The translations under genes were made by a program, and so were the position numbers. A DNA stretch of 64,000 nucleotides from Pseudomonas baltica (GTDB lineage Bacteria; Pseudomonadota; Gammaproteobacteria; Pseudomonadales; Pseudomonadaceae): assembly GCF_014235765.1 (NCBI RefSeq), contig NZ_JACMYH010000004.1:330067-394066 (forward strand), written 5' to 3'. Positions 1-8,342 of this stretch are shown here, piece by piece; positions within the stretch are counted from its first letter, which is position 1, and each line of letters starts with the position of its first letter. The notes under the pieces are model-generated. The model searched no databases and was not told the DNA's origin. It worked only from the letters and a program-made list of their open reading frames with translations.

Positions 1-1144
1 TGCCGTCGCCGTCGTCGAAACGCGCAACGTACAGTGTGCCGTGGTCGAGCAGGTCACGATTGGCCTTGGGGTTGTGGTGGTCGATGCGATCGCGGCTGAT
101 GAATTTGTAGATGAATTCGCCGCGCTCGTCGTCGCCCATGTACACCACGGCATGCCCGTCGCGGGTTTCGGCCAGGGCTGCGTTCTCATGCTTGAAGCGA
201 CCCAGTGCGGTGCGCTTGACCGGCATGGCGGTGGGGTCGAACGGGTCCACTTCCACGACCCAGCCATGACGGTTGAGTTCGTTGGGGTTGCGCGCCATGT
301 CGAAGCGCGGATCGTGGGGGTGCCAATTGATTTCCTTGCTGGCCGCGACCACGCCGTAGCGTTTCTGCGCCGGGGTGAACGCCAGCGTTGCGTCGGTGCT
401 GCCGAAGCAGTCGGTGAAGTTTTCTTCGCACGTGAGGTAGGTGCCCCAGGGCGTCTTGCCATTGGCACAGTTCTGGAAAGTGCCATGCACCAGTTGCCCG
501 GTGCTGTCGGCGGCGGTCTTGAGCAGAGCGTCGCCTGCGGCTGGCCCGCTGACGCGGATCGGCGTGTTGCCGTGAACGCGGCGGTTGTACTGCGAGCCCT
601 GGACGAAGTGCCAGTGGCCGGCCTTGCGCTGGATCTCGATCACCGACAGGCCTTCGCAGGCCAGGGCCTTGCGCACCTCTTCAGCCGACTGCGGGCTGCC
701 GCCGTGGGCATAGAGGTAGCGGTAGTTGGTGTATTCGTTGTTGATGGCCATCAACGCGCGATTGGCGTCGTTGGGGAAGGGGAACAGACTCATGCCATCG
801 TTGTTGTCGCCGAACTGCACTTCCTGGGCTTCGGCGCTGCCGTTGCCACTGGGGTCGAACGCAGGGCCGCCGGCTTGCAGGGGTTGCCCCCAGCTGATCA
901 GCACGCTGGCCCGATAGCCTGGCGGCAGGCTGATGGTGTCGCTGGTGGCAGCCGCAATGCCGGTGAAACCGAGCAGACCGCTGTTACCGGCGCTCACGGC
1001 GCTGGCCACGGCCGTGCGGGTCAGCAGGTTACCGCCCATGAACATTGCGGCACCGCACAATGCGCCAGCACCGATGAAGCGACGACGGCTCAGGCCGGTG
1101 ATCTTTTCCAGGTCGGTGGCTTGATGTTCTTCTAATAGGCTCAT
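1..1144 (-). CDS. phoX: PhoX-family alkaline phosphatase (3' end beyond window)
   Basis: Secreted phosphatase of the PhoX/DUF839 family, which releases phosphate from organic esters in the periplasm or outside the cell using Ca/Fe cofactors. The N-terminus has a twin-arginine signal (SRRRFIGAGAL, about residues 19-29), so it is exported folded by Tat. Family-typical stretches follow, including WGQPL, FGDNNDGM, NHEYTNYRYLY-like, TYLTCEENF and GDDERGEFIYKF. About 381 codons are visible and the frame is still open at base 1, so the C-terminus is missing. ATG at 1144 is preferred over in-frame ATG 1150 because AAGGGAG lies 6 nt before it. No convincing Pho box was found upstream. Family assignment is firm; enzyme activity is inferred. 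Confidence 0.9.
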   Translation of the reverse strand, partial: MSLLEEHQATDLEKITGLSRRRFIGAGALCGAAMFMGGNLLTRTAVASAVSAGNSGLLGFTGIAAATSDTISLPPGYRASVLISWGQPLQAGGPAFDPSGNGSAEAQEVQFGDNNDGMSLFPFPNDANRALMAINNEYTNYRYLYAHGGSPQSAEEVRKALACEGLSVIEIQRKAGHWHFVQGSQYNRRVHGNTPIRVSGPAAGDALLKTAADSTGQLVHGTFQNCANGKTPWGTYLTCEENFTDCFGSTDATLAFTPAQKRYGVVAASKEINWHPHDPRFDMARNPNELNRHGWVVEVDPFDPTAMPVKRTALGRFKHENAALAETRDGHAVVYMGDDERGEFIYKFISRDRIDHHNPKANRDLLDHGTLYVARFDDGDG

Positions 1145-1302
1145 GATCATCTCCCTTCAGGTCAGCGAGTACCTTAAGGAGGGATTATGACGAACAGGTT
1201 GCAGGCAGGGGGTGTGCCGATGCGTGCGTGCAGAAATGTTTCCGAATACAGCAATACGGGGGGAACCACGGTGCAAAGTCAGCATGAATGCGCACAAGAG
1301 AA

Positions 1303-1331
1303 TTAGCTAACCAGATGGGCTAAGATACACT
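1303..1331 (+). promoter_or_regulatory. Possible promoter/operator of the phd-PIN toxin-antitoxin pair
   Basis: A TTAGCT hexamer (1303-1308), a 17-nt spacer and TACACT (1326-1331) lie 31 nt before the antitoxin. TTAGC (1303-1307) is repeated inverted as GCTAA (1319-1323) inside the spacer. A TGTA...TGTACA motif follows just downstream. Antitoxins of this type usually repress their own promoter, so these repeats are candidate operators. The -35 match is weak. Confidence 0.35.
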
Positions 1332-1361
1332 GTAGTCACCTGTACAAAGGAGTCGCCACCG

Positions 1362-1601
1362 ATGGCCATTCACAATGTTCACGATGCCAAAAGCAATCTG
1401 TCCCGGCTACTGGATCAAGCTGCGGCCGGTGAAGTGGTCGTCATTGCCAAAGCCGGCAAGCCGGTTGCCCGGCTGGTGGCTTATGACACGCCACTAGCGG
1501 GTGAAGCAAAGCGTATCGGTTTCATGCTTGACCTGGAGGTACCCGAAGACTTTGATGAGCTGGACATTGAGGTCGCCAATCTCTTCGAGGGCAAGGTGTG
1601 A
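1362..1601 (+). CDS. Type II antitoxin, Phd/YefM family
   Basis: A 79-residue antitoxin. The N-terminal half (MAIHNVHDAKSNLSRLL, then VVIAKAGKPVARLV) is the Phd/YefM DNA-binding fold, which normally binds and represses its own promoter. The acidic C-terminal tail (residues 55-79, EVPEDFDELDIEVANLFEG) is the expected toxin-neutralising segment. AAAGGAG precedes the ATG. The last codons overlap the toxin start by 4 nt (ATGA arrangement at 1598-1601), indicating translational coupling. The pair sits between phoX and the biotin operon, a typical site for a mobile toxin-antitoxin cassette. Confidence 0.88.
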   Translation: MAIHNVHDAKSNLSRLLDQAAAGEVVVIAKAGKPVARLVAYDTPLAGEAKRIGFMLDLEVPEDFDELDIEVANLFEGKV

Positions 1602-1984
1602 AGTTACTGCTCGACACGCATATCCTGATCTGGGTTGCCAAGGACAGCCCGATGCTTTCAGCAAGTGCTCGATCGTTGATCGGCAATATGGATCACGAGG
1701 TGTACTTCAGCGCAGCGAGCCTGTGGGAAGTGGCCATCAAGAACGGTCTGAGCCGCAGCGCCACGGTCATCGATACGGCGCGTCTGCGCCGGCAGCTATT
1801 GCTCAATGGCTACAGCGAGCTACCCATCACTGCAGCCCATGGCATGGCCGTGGAAAAACTGCCGCCCATTCATCGCGATCCGTTCGATCGCCTGCTATTC
1901 GCCCAGGCTACCCTCGAGAGCATGCAGTTACTGACGGCCGACGCATTGTTGAGCCAATACGGCGCACCCGCATTGCACGTTTGA
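1598..1984 (+). CDS. PIN-domain toxin (VapC-like ribonuclease)
   Basis: A 128-residue PIN-domain protein, the toxin partner of the preceding Phd-type antitoxin. It is expected to be a Mg-dependent endoribonuclease that cuts RNA when antitoxin is degraded. The acidic PIN residues are visible: D6 in LLLDTHIL, E44 in SLWEVAIK, D94/D97 in RDPFDRLL and D115 in LLTADALL. Length is normal for the family. The start overlaps the antitoxin stop. The stop lies 6 nt from the end of convergent bioD. The target RNA cannot be told from sequence. Confidence 0.9.
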   Translation: MKLLLDTHILIWVAKDSPMLSASARSLIGNMDHEVYFSAASLWEVAIKNGLSRSATVIDTARLRRQLLLNGYSELPITAAHGMAVEKLPPIHRDPFDRLLFAQATLESMQLLTADALLSQYGAPALHV

Positions 1985-1990
1985 ATCGTC

Positions 1991-2668
1991 CTATCCAATA
2001 AGCTCCAGATGCAGATGCTCGGCAACGCTTTGGGCACTGGCGTCCTTCAGGTAGGGCACGCGACCCAGGCAGGGCGCTGGCAGGCGTTCGGCCAGGGTGG
2101 CGAGGTTATCTTCCAGGCGTGAGGTTTTCGGTTCGATGATGTTGGCCACCCAGCCGGCCAGCTGCAGGCCGTCGCGGGCGATCGCTTCCGCACTGAGCAG
2201 CGCATGGCTGATGGCACCCAGGCGCACGCCCACCACCAGAATCACCGGCAGTTTCAGGGCCATGGCGAGGTCCGAGAGGTTGGCCTGATCGGACAGCGGC
2301 ACGCGCCAGCCGCCGGCGCCTTCGATCAGAGTGAAGTCTGCCTGCTGGGCCAGCACGTGGCGCATGGGCGCCAGCAACGAGCCAACCGTCAGCGCCACGC
2401 CAGCCTCGCGAGCGGCGATGTGTGGAGCGATCGCCGGTTCGAAGGCCACTGGATTGACCTGCGCATATTCCAGGCTGATAGAACTCTGCGCCATCAAGGC
2501 CAGCGCATCACTGTTGCGCAGGCCCTTGGGTGTGACATCGCAGCCCGAGGCAACGGGCTTGGCACCCAGCGTGCTGAGGCCCCTGAGCATAGCGGCGTGC
2601 AACAGGCCGGCCGCGATCGTGGTCTTGCCGATGTCCGTGTCGGTACCGGCGATGAAATAGGCGCTCAT
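1991..2668 (-). CDS. bioD: Dethiobiotin synthetase BioD
   Basis: ATP-dependent dethiobiotin synthase (225 aa), the penultimate biotin step. It closes the ureido ring of 7,8-diaminopelargonate with CO2. The modified P-loop [10 protein letters not shown] is at residues 8-17, and KPVASG and [11 protein letters not shown] follow as in the family. It is the last gene of bioB-F-H-C-D. Its ATG overlaps the bioC stop by 4 nt, so translation is coupled. No strong terminator is visible in the 6 nt before the convergent PIN toxin gene. Confidence 0.97.
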   Translation of the reverse strand: MSAYFIAGTDTDIGKTTIAAGLLHAAMLRGLSTLGAKPVASGCDVTPKGLRNSDALALMAQSSISLEYAQVNPVAFEPAIAPHIAAREAGVALTVGSLLAPMRHVLAQQADFTLIEGAGGWRVPLSDQANLSDLAMALKLPVILVVGVRLGAISHALLSAEAIARDGLQLAGWVANIIEPKTSRLEDNLATLAERLPAPCLGRVPYLKDASAQSVAEHLHLELIG

Positions 2669-3555
2669 CGGGATTGTCCTTGCTCGACAGGTTTGCGCAA
2701 CACAGCGTAGACCACCTGGTAGGTGGCGGGCAGCCCCAGCGGTGTGCGAAAGGTTTCATAGGCGTGCAGCAGGCCAAGCATGCGCGTGCGGCCAGTCAGG
2801 CCGTCGGGTCGGCCGGGGTTGAGATTGTGCGCGCCCAGCGCCTTGAGTTCATGGGTCAGGCCGCGCACGTCCGCGTAGTGCAGCACATGGGGCACGTTAT
2901 CCAGGCTCAGTACCTCCAGACCGCTGTTGGCGCACAGGCGCTGGTAGTCGGCGAACTCACGGAAGCGGTTGACGTGCACCCGGCCATCCACTGCGCGCCA
3001 GCTCTGGCGCAGCTCGTGCAGCGTGCCCGCGCACAGGCTGGCAAAGGCCAGCACGCCGCCGGGCTGCAAGGCCCTGTAGGCCTCGGCGAGCACGGCGGCG
3101 AAATCGCTGCACCATTGCACTGCCAGGCTCGAATAGATCAGGCCACAGCAGCCACTGCGCAACGGCAGCTGCTCGGCATCCCCGGCCACATGCCAAGTGG
3201 CGCCGCCCTGGGCGCGCGCGTGGGTCAGCATGCCTTCGGCGATGTCCAGCGCCACGCCGCCGACGTCCGGAAAACTCTGGGCCAGGGCGCGGCTGAAATA
3301 GCCCGTACCGCTGCCCAGGTCCAGCCAGCGCGATGGCTGCAGATCGGTCGGCAGGCGTGCGAGCAGCGCATGGCCCACGTCGCGTTGCAACTGCGCGACG
3401 CTGTCGTAACTCGCCGCCGCCTTGGAAAAGGAAGCCGCCACCCGCCGCTTGTCCGGCAACGCAGACCCCGCCTCGGCCCCTGTAGCAGCGGCGCAAGCCG
3501 CGTCGTCTACCACCGCCAAACGTGCACCAAACGCAAAACCCTTGCCGTTATTCAT
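2665..3555 (-). CDS. bioC: Malonyl-ACP O-methyltransferase BioC with REP-encoded N-terminal insertion
   Basis: SAM-dependent methyltransferase that masks malonyl-ACP as a methyl ester to start pimelate-moiety synthesis. The SAM motif [11 protein letters not shown] is near residue 77, preceded by the family signature [19 protein letters not shown]. The start at 3555 (MNNGKG) overlaps the bioH stop by 8 nt, like the other junctions of the operon, giving 296 aa. Residues 18-27 ([10 protein letters not shown]) are encoded by a 28-nt stretch, 3477-3504, identical to a REP arm at 12237-12264. The stretch before LPDKRR is also longer than I recall for P. putida. A shorter product from a start downstream of the REP is possible, but no good RBS is seen there. 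Confidence 0.93.
   Translation of the reverse strand: MNNGKGFAFGARLAVVDDAACAAATGAEAGSALPDKRRVAASFSKAAASYDSVAQLQRDVGHALLARLPTDLQPSRWLDLGSGTGYFSRALAQSFPDVGGVALDIAEGMLTHARAQGGATWHVAGDAEQLPLRSGCCGLIYSSLAVQWCSDFAAVLAEAYRALQPGGVLAFASLCAGTLHELRQSWRAVDGRVHVNRFREFADYQRLCANSGLEVLSLDNVPHVLHYADVRGLTHELKALGAHNLNPGRPDGLTGRTRMLGLLHAYETFRTPLGLPATYQVVYAVLRKPVEQGQSR
3477..3504. repeat. REP palindrome inside bioC
   Basis: The 28 nt here match 12237-12264 exactly, the outer arm of the first REPIN in the 12.2-12.7 kb array (core GTAGCAGCGGCGCAAGCCGC). It stands alone, without the inverted partner REP, and lies in frame within the bioC coding region near its 5' end. Confidence 0.9.
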
Positions 3556-4279
3556 CAAAACCTCGCTCACGCAGGAAGGCCTGAATTGCACCGGCGACCC
3601 TTTGCGAGTCCTCCAGCATGAACGCATGGCTGGTCTGCTCGACCAGGCCGATCTCCGCCTCTGGCAGCAGCTCCCGCAACGCGCTTACTGCACCAACAGG
3701 CACCAGCGAATCGTTCCCGGCAAACAGGTGCAGTTGCGGCCCGGCAAACGCCTGCAACGCGGCCCGGGTATCCAGCTCCGTCAGCACATGCAGGCCCTCC
3801 ACCAACGTCTGTGTCGAAGTCGGCTCAGCAACCGCCAGTCGCCGAGAAAGCCCGCGCGGATCAGCAGCGCCTTGCGCACAGAGCGACGCGAAGCGCTTCA
3901 GCAGGTTTTTCGGATCCGCCTCGCAAGCGGCCAGAAACGCTTCGAACGTCTTAGCGGGCATTGCATCCGGCCAGTCGGCGCGGGCCATGAAACAGGGGTT
4001 GCTGGCCAGCGTCAGCAAGCCACGACAGCGCTCGCCACGGCGCGCCGCCAGTTCGGCAGCAAGCATGCCTCCCAGCGACCAGCCGCCCAGCCAGACACCA
4101 TCCGGCAGGCGTTCGTCGAGCGCGTCGAGCCAGTCGGAAAGCTGGATGGAACCGGGCTCGGGCAAGACTTCGATCCGCGCCTGTACGGGTTCAGCGAGCC
4201 CTCGCAAGGCGGCGACCAGGGGATCCAAAGCACCGTTGCCCAGGCCCCAGCCAGGTAGCAGGATCAAGCGATCAAGCAT
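3548..4279 (-). CDS. bioH: Pimeloyl-ACP methyl ester esterase BioH
   Basis: Alpha/beta hydrolase (243 aa) that removes the methyl ester from pimeloyl-ACP methyl ester and so ends the BioC-BioH cycle. [12 protein letters not shown] at the N-terminus is the oxyanion region. The nucleophile elbow is GGWSLGGML (Ser near residue 76), and the C-terminal QTSHAFMLE supplies the catalytic His. The start at 4279 ([10 protein letters not shown]) overlaps the bioF stop by 8 nt. The reading frame is open further upstream, but that part overlaps bioF and does not resemble the family. Confidence 0.95.
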   Translation of the reverse strand: MLDRLILLPGWGLGNGALDPLVAALRGLAEPVQARIEVLPEPGSIQLSDWLDALDERLPDGVWLGGWSLGGMLAAELAARRGERCRGLLTLASNPCFMARADWPDAMPAKTFEAFLAACEADPKNLLKRFASLCAQGAADPRGLSRRLAVAEPTSTQTLVEGLHVLTELDTRAALQAFAGPQLHLFAGNDSLVPVGAVSALRELLPEAEIGLVEQTSHAFMLEDSQRVAGAIQAFLRERGFDE

Positions 4280-5444
4280 GTTCAGCTCCCAGCAGCGGGT
4301 AGCACTCAGCCAGCGCATCGAGCAGTCGCTGCACCTGGGCACTGCTGTGAGCGGCCGAAAGCGTGACCCGCAATCGCGCACTGCCGACAGGCACCGTTGG
4401 CGGGCGAATGGCCGTCACCAGCACTCCGCGCTCGCGCAACAGCCGCGACAAATGCAGGGCTCGCCCGGCGTCGCCGATGAGAATGGGTTGAATGGGCGTG
4501 AAGCTGTCCATCAAGGTCAGGCCCAACCGGGCAGCGCCCTGTCTGAACTGCGCGATCAGGGTCGCCAGGTGCTCGCGCCGCCAGTGCTCGCTGCGCAGCA
4601 GCTGCAGGCTGCGCAGCGTGGCGCAGGCCAGCGCCGGTGGCTGGCTGGTGGTGTAGATGTAGGGCCGGGCGAACTGCACCAGCGTCTCGATCAGTTCCTC
4701 GCTGCCGGCTACGAAGGCGCCCGCAGTGCCGAAGCCCTTGCCCAGGGTCCCGACCAGCACCTGCACATCGTCCAACCCCAACCCGAAGTGTTCGACGATA
4801 CCGCCACCGGTGGCGCCCAGGGCACCGAACCCGTGGGCATCGTCGACCATCAACCAGGCGCCCCTGGCCCGTGCGGCAGCCGCCAGTTGTGGCAGCTCCG
4901 CGAGGTCACCGTCCATGCTGAAGACGCCATCGGTCACTACCAGCGTATTGCCGGTGGCTTTGTCGAGGCGCGTTTCCAGGCTGGCGGCATCGTTGTGCAG
5001 GTAACGGCTGAAGCGCGCGCCGCTGAGCAGCCCGGCGTCCAGCAGCGAGGCGTGGTTGAGCCGGTCCTGCAGCACGGTATCGCCTTGCCCCACCAGGGCG
5101 GTGACCGCCCCCAGATTAGCCATGTAGCCGGTGGAAAACAGCAACGCCCGCGGACGCCCGGTCAATTCGGCCAAGGCCTCTTCCAGCGCGTGGTGAGGGC
5201 TGCTGTGACCGACCACCAGATGCGATGCTCCACCGCCCACGCCCCAGCGCTCGGCGCCCTCGCGCCAGGCCTTGATCACTTCGGGGTGGTTGGCCAGGCC
5301 CAGGTAGTCGTTGCTGCAGAAAGCCAGCAGCGGTTGGCCATCGACCACCACGCATGGCCCCTGCGGGCTTTGCAGCAATGGACGCTGACGATAGAGGTCG
5401 GCGGCGCGGCGCTCGGCCAGGCGCGCGCTGAGGTCGAAGGGCAT
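4272..5444 (-). CDS. bioF: 8-amino-7-oxononanoate synthase BioF
   Basis: PLP-dependent condensing enzyme joining pimeloyl-ACP and L-alanine (390 aa). Visible motifs are [13 protein letters not shown], the glycine-rich [19 protein letters not shown], and the PLP lysine in [12 protein letters not shown]. The start at 5444 ([13 protein letters not shown]) matches the family N-terminus. A 52-nt gap to bioB holds a GCCGGCC/GGCCGGC hairpin (about 5475-5494), which could tune bioB versus bioF expression by pausing or RNA stability. That role is inference. Confidence 0.96.
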   Translation of the reverse strand: MPFDLSARLAERRAADLYRQRPLLQSPQGPCVVVDGQPLLAFCSNDYLGLANHPEVIKAWREGAERWGVGGGASHLVVGHSSPHHALEEALAELTGRPRALLFSTGYMANLGAVTALVGQGDTVLQDRLNHASLLDAGLLSGARFSRYLHNDAASLETRLDKATGNTLVVTDGVFSMDGDLAELPQLAAAARARGAWLMVDDAHGFGALGATGGGIVEHFGLGLDDVQVLVGTLGKGFGTAGAFVAGSEELIETLVQFARPYIYTTSQPPALACATLRSLQLLRSEHWRREHLATLIAQFRQGAARLGLTLMDSFTPIQPILIGDAGRALHLSRLLRERGVLVTAIRPPTVPVGSARLRVTLSAAHSSAQVQRLLDALAECYPLLGAEHA

Positions 5445-5496
5445 GCAGGCCTCGAATGGCAGGGGGTGAACGCCGGCCGCTGGGGCCGGCGCAGGG

Positions 5497-6555
5497 TCAG
5501 GCGGACGCGGCGTCGTAGAACAGGTCGCTGCTCTTCTGCTCGACCAGGGCCTGTTCGATGGCCGCTTGATGGACCTCGTCGGCGTGTTCTTCACGAGCTT
5601 CGGGAGCGATCCCCAGGCGGGCGAACAACTGCATGTCCTTGTCTGCCTGCGGGTTGGCCGTGGTCAACAGCTTGTCGCCATAGAAGATCGAGTTGGCCCC
5701 GGCCAGGAAAGCCAGTGCCTGCATCTGTTCGTTCATCGCTTCGCGCCCGGCGGAAAGGCGCACATGGGACTGCGGCATGAGAATGCGCGCCACGGCCAGC
5801 ATGCGGATGAAATCGAACGGGTCGATATCCTCGGCGTTTTCCAGCGGAGTACCGGCCACTTTCACCAGCATGTTGATCGGCACCGACTCGGGATGCTCGG
5901 GCAGGTTGGCCAACTGGATCAGCAGCCCGGCGCGGTCGTCCAGCGACTCGCCCATGCCCAGGATGCCGCCGGAGCAGATCTTCATGCCGGCGTCGCGCAC
6001 GTGGGCCAGGGTCTGCAGGCGTTCGCTGTAGGTGCGGGTGGTGATGATGCTGGCGTAGAACTCCGGCGAGGTGTCCAGGTTGTGGTTGTAGTAGTCGAGG
6101 CCGGCCTGGGCCAGCGCCTTGGTCTGGTCCTCGTCCAGGCGCCCCAGGGTCATGCAGGTTTCCAGGCCCAGCGCCTTGACCCCGGCAACCATTTGCAACA
6201 CGTACGGCATGTCTTTGGCCGAGGGGTGTTTCCAGGCCGCGCCCATGCAGAATCGCGTCGAACCGATGGCCTTGGCGCGGGCGGCTTCCTCGAGCACCTT
6301 CTGCACTTCCATCAGCTTTTCTTTTTCCAGCCCGGTGTTGTAGTGCCCCGATTGCGGGCAGTACTTGCAGTCCTCGGGGCAGGCGCCGGTCTTGATCGAC
6401 AGCAGGGTCGAGACCTGGACCCGATTGGGGTCGAAATGCGCCCGGTGCACGCTTTGCGCCTGAAACAGCAGGTCGTTGAACGGCTGCACGAACAGCGCCT
6501 TGACCTCGGCCAGGGTCCAGTCGTGACGAACGGTTGCAGTTGTACTGGCGCTCAT
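5497..6555 (-). CDS. bioB: Biotin synthase BioB
   Basis: Radical-SAM enzyme that inserts sulfur into dethiobiotin, the last biotin step (352 aa). The radical-SAM 4Fe-4S cysteines are C59, C63 and C66 (CPEDCKYC). Downstream blocks [23 protein letters not shown] and [13 protein letters not shown] are typical. The start at 6555 ([13 protein letters not shown]) has AAGGAA 6 nt before it. It is the first gene of the biotin operon and is divergent from comF. Confidence 0.97.
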   Translation of the reverse strand: MSASTTATVRHDWTLAEVKALFVQPFNDLLFQAQSVHRAHFDPNRVQVSTLLSIKTGACPEDCKYCPQSGHYNTGLEKEKLMEVQKVLEEAARAKAIGSTRFCMGAAWKHPSAKDMPYVLQMVAGVKALGLETCMTLGRLDEDQTKALAQAGLDYYNHNLDTSPEFYASIITTRTYSERLQTLAHVRDAGMKICSGGILGMGESLDDRAGLLIQLANLPEHPESVPINMLVKVAGTPLENAEDIDPFDFIRMLAVARILMPQSHVRLSAGREAMNEQMQALAFLAGANSIFYGDKLLTTANPQADKDMQLFARLGIAPEAREEHADEVHQAAIEQALVEQKSSDLFYDAASA

Positions 6556-6641
6556 CGGCGATTCCTTGTTTATGCTTGGGCGCGCGCAGGGACGCTGGAA
6601 TGTCCATGGGCGCAACGCGGCTATTGAGTCGAATGCGGGCA

Positions 6642-6669
6642 TGATTAAGGAAGCTCCATGCACTGTCAA
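6642..6669 (-). promoter_or_regulatory. Putative promoter of the bioBFHCD operon
   Basis: On the minus strand a perfect TTGACA (6664-6669) and TAATCA (6642-6647) are 16 nt apart and point at bioB. The -35 lies inside the first codons of the divergent comF gene, so the two transcription units overlap at their 5' ends. No biotin-repressor operator was identified. Confidence 0.55.
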
Positions 6670-7389
6670 CCTTCTGCGGCTATCAAGGTCTACAAGTGGC
6701 TAGAAACTGATCAGATTTGCCTGCTGTGCGACGAAGCGTCGGGCAATCCCTATGCCCTGTGCGAGGCCTGCGAATGCGACCTTCCCTGGCTGGAGGAGCA
6801 GTGCACGGTGTGCGCGTTGCCCCTGGCGATGAGTGGGTTCACCTGCGCGCCCTGTCGGCGCCGGCCACCCGCATTCGGCAAGGTGGAAACCCCCTGGCAC
6901 TATGGTTTTCCCGTCGACAGCCTGATCACCCGCTTCAAGCACAACAGCCAGTGGCCCTACGGACGTTTGCTGGCCGAGTTGACCAGTCACTGGCTCGATC
7001 ATCGTTTCAACGAAGGGTTGCCACGCCCGCAGTTGCTGATCCCGGTGCCCATGGGGCGCAAACGCCTGCGCAGACGCGGTTTCAACCAGGCTGAAATGCT
7101 CGCTCGGTGGTTGTCCGAGGCACTGCACATCGACTGCGATTCGACCCTGGTGCAACGACCGCGCGAGACCCAGGCGCAGCAGGAGCTGGGGGCCAAGGCG
7201 CGCCTGCACAACCTGGAACGAGCCTTTGCCTTGATGCCCGGTGCGGTGCTCGATGGAGTGCACGTCGCCTTGGTCGACGATGTGATGACCACCGGCGCCA
7301 CCGCGCAGGCCCTGGCCACGCTGCTTCGCGAGGGCGGCGCCGCGCGGGTCGACGTCTACTGTCTGGCGCGCACGGCCAAGCCCGAGTAG
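6658..7389 (+). CDS. ComF-family phosphoribosyltransferase-like protein
   Basis: A 243-residue ComF/GntX-type protein. The N-terminus carries paired CxxC zinc-ribbon motifs (CLLCDE, CEACECD, CTVCALP, CAPCRR; residues 21-73). The C-terminal type I phosphoribosyltransferase fold has the PRPP loop [15 protein letters not shown] near residue 205. The family is linked to DNA uptake or nucleotide scavenging, but the reaction is not established for Pseudomonas. The start at 6658 follows AGGAAG. It lies next to the biotin operon, as in other pseudomonads, with no clear functional link. Confidence 0.9.
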   Translation: MHCQPSAAIKVYKWLETDQICLLCDEASGNPYALCEACECDLPWLEEQCTVCALPLAMSGFTCAPCRRRPPAFGKVETPWHYGFPVDSLITRFKHNSQWPYGRLLAELTSHWLDHRFNEGLPRPQLLIPVPMGRKRLRRRGFNQAEMLARWLSEALHIDCDSTLVQRPRETQAQQELGAKARLHNLERAFALMPGAVLDGVHVALVDDVMTTGATAQALATLLREGGAARVDVYCLARTAKPE

Positions 7390-7398
7390 CCTTGGGCC

Positions 7399-8148
7399 AT
7401 GACCTTGCCTCCTTTGCTGGCCCAGTACATCGCACGTCGTCCGCAACGCATCGAACTGCTGCGTCATATCGCCGAGCAGGGTTCGATCACCCGTGCCGCC
7501 AAGGCGGCTGGCCTGAGCTACAAGGGCGCCTGGGACGCCATCGACGAACTCAACAACCTGGCCCAAACGCCGCTGGTCGAACGGGTCGTGGGCGGCAAGG
7601 GCGGTGGTGGCGCGTGCTTGTCCGCGGAAGGGCAGCGCATGCTGCGCCTCTACCAGAAGCTCCAGGCCTTGCAGGCGCAGGTGCTCGAAGCCGCCGAGGA
7701 CGTCGGCGACCTCGACCTGCTGGGCCGACTCATGCTGCGTACCAGTGCCCGCAATCAACTGCACGGCCGCGTGACTGCCATCGACGCTCAAGGGCGCAAC
7801 GACGAAATCACTCTGGACCTGGGCGAGGGGCTGAGCCTGCGCGCGCAGATCACCCATGACAGCACGCAAACCCTGACGCTGGTGCCCGGCGCTGGTGTGG
7901 TGGCCTTGATCAAGGCGGGTTGGTTGTGCGTGTTGCCACTGGATGCTCCCGCCATGCCTGGTCACAGCTGCCTGCAGGGTGTGCTGGAGCAGGTCCTGAA
8001 GGACGCTCGAGGGCCTTGCGAAATGCGTATCGGCCTGGCGAATGGGCAGACCCTGTGCGCACTTTCCGAGCACTGCTCGATCCGTGAGGGCGACTCGGTC
8101 AATGTGTGGCTCGATCCTGCCAACGTTCTACTCGGTACTCCGCTCTAA
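7399..8148 (+). CDS. modE: ModE-family molybdate-responsive regulator
   Basis: A 249-residue regulator. An N-terminal winged helix-turn-helix (residues 1-100; ITRAAKAAGLSYKGAWDAID and VGGKGGGGACLS) is followed by two TOBE/Mop-like molybdate-binding modules (about 120-185 and 190-249). ModE normally senses cytoplasmic molybdate and represses molybdate uptake genes. No modABC genes lie in this window, so the targets are elsewhere. It starts 9 nt after comF, suggesting co-transcription. It could be named a TOBE-domain LysR-like regulator, but the domain order is that of ModE. Confidence 0.85.
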   Translation: MTLPPLLAQYIARRPQRIELLRHIAEQGSITRAAKAAGLSYKGAWDAIDELNNLAQTPLVERVVGGKGGGGACLSAEGQRMLRLYQKLQALQAQVLEAAEDVGDLDLLGRLMLRTSARNQLHGRVTAIDAQGRNDEITLDLGEGLSLRAQITHDSTQTLTLVPGAGVVALIKAGWLCVLPLDAPAMPGHSCLQGVLEQVLKDARGPCEMRIGLANGQTLCALSEHCSIREGDSVNVWLDPANVLLGTPL

Positions 8149-8239
8149 CCCGCGCCATACCCGCCGAACCCTGTCGATCCCCCTTTTCAGCAAGCCAGCC
8201 CGCAGCCGCCACGGCACCGTGACGGCCGCCGGGCGGGTA

Positions 8240-8268
8240 TTGACTTTGCGCAGGCGTAAACGTATGTT
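8240..8268 (+). promoter_or_regulatory. Sigma-70 promoter of the first acyl-CoA dehydrogenase
   Basis: TTGACT (8240-8245), a 17-nt spacer and TATGTT (8263-8268) lie about 75 nt before the gene. The spacing is ideal. The PsrA-type operator begins 1 nt after the -10, so a bound repressor would cover the transcription start. Confidence 0.75.
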
Positions 8269-8269
8269 T

Positions 8270-8283
8270 CAAACAGCCGTTTG
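8270..8283 (+). promoter_or_regulatory. PsrA operator
   Basis: CAAAC-AGCC-GTTTG is a perfect inverted repeat matching the Pseudomonas PsrA consensus (G/C)AAAC-N2-4-GTTT(G/C). PsrA is a TetR-type repressor released by long-chain fatty acids or their CoA esters, and it controls beta-oxidation genes. Its place just downstream of the -10 fits simple repression. Confidence 0.8.
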
Positions 8284-8342
8284 ATAGCGACAACCTGTCG
8301 CAGGTCGAACCCATCGGAATTCATCAGCAGAGGTTTATCGCT

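Noticed and set aside
41..1135. Long plus-strand open frame opposite phoX
   Set aside because: It is antisense to a protein with clear PhoX and Tat motifs and has no family resemblance of its own; high GC produces such shadows.
1145..1361. Pho box upstream of phoX
   Set aside because: Only one loose half-site (CTGTTCGTCAT on the minus strand) was seen, without the second direct repeat.
3548..4381. Longer BioH starting at 4381
   Set aside because: The extra 34 residues overlap bioF in another frame and do not fit the family; ATG 4279 restores the 8-nt overlap pattern of the operon.
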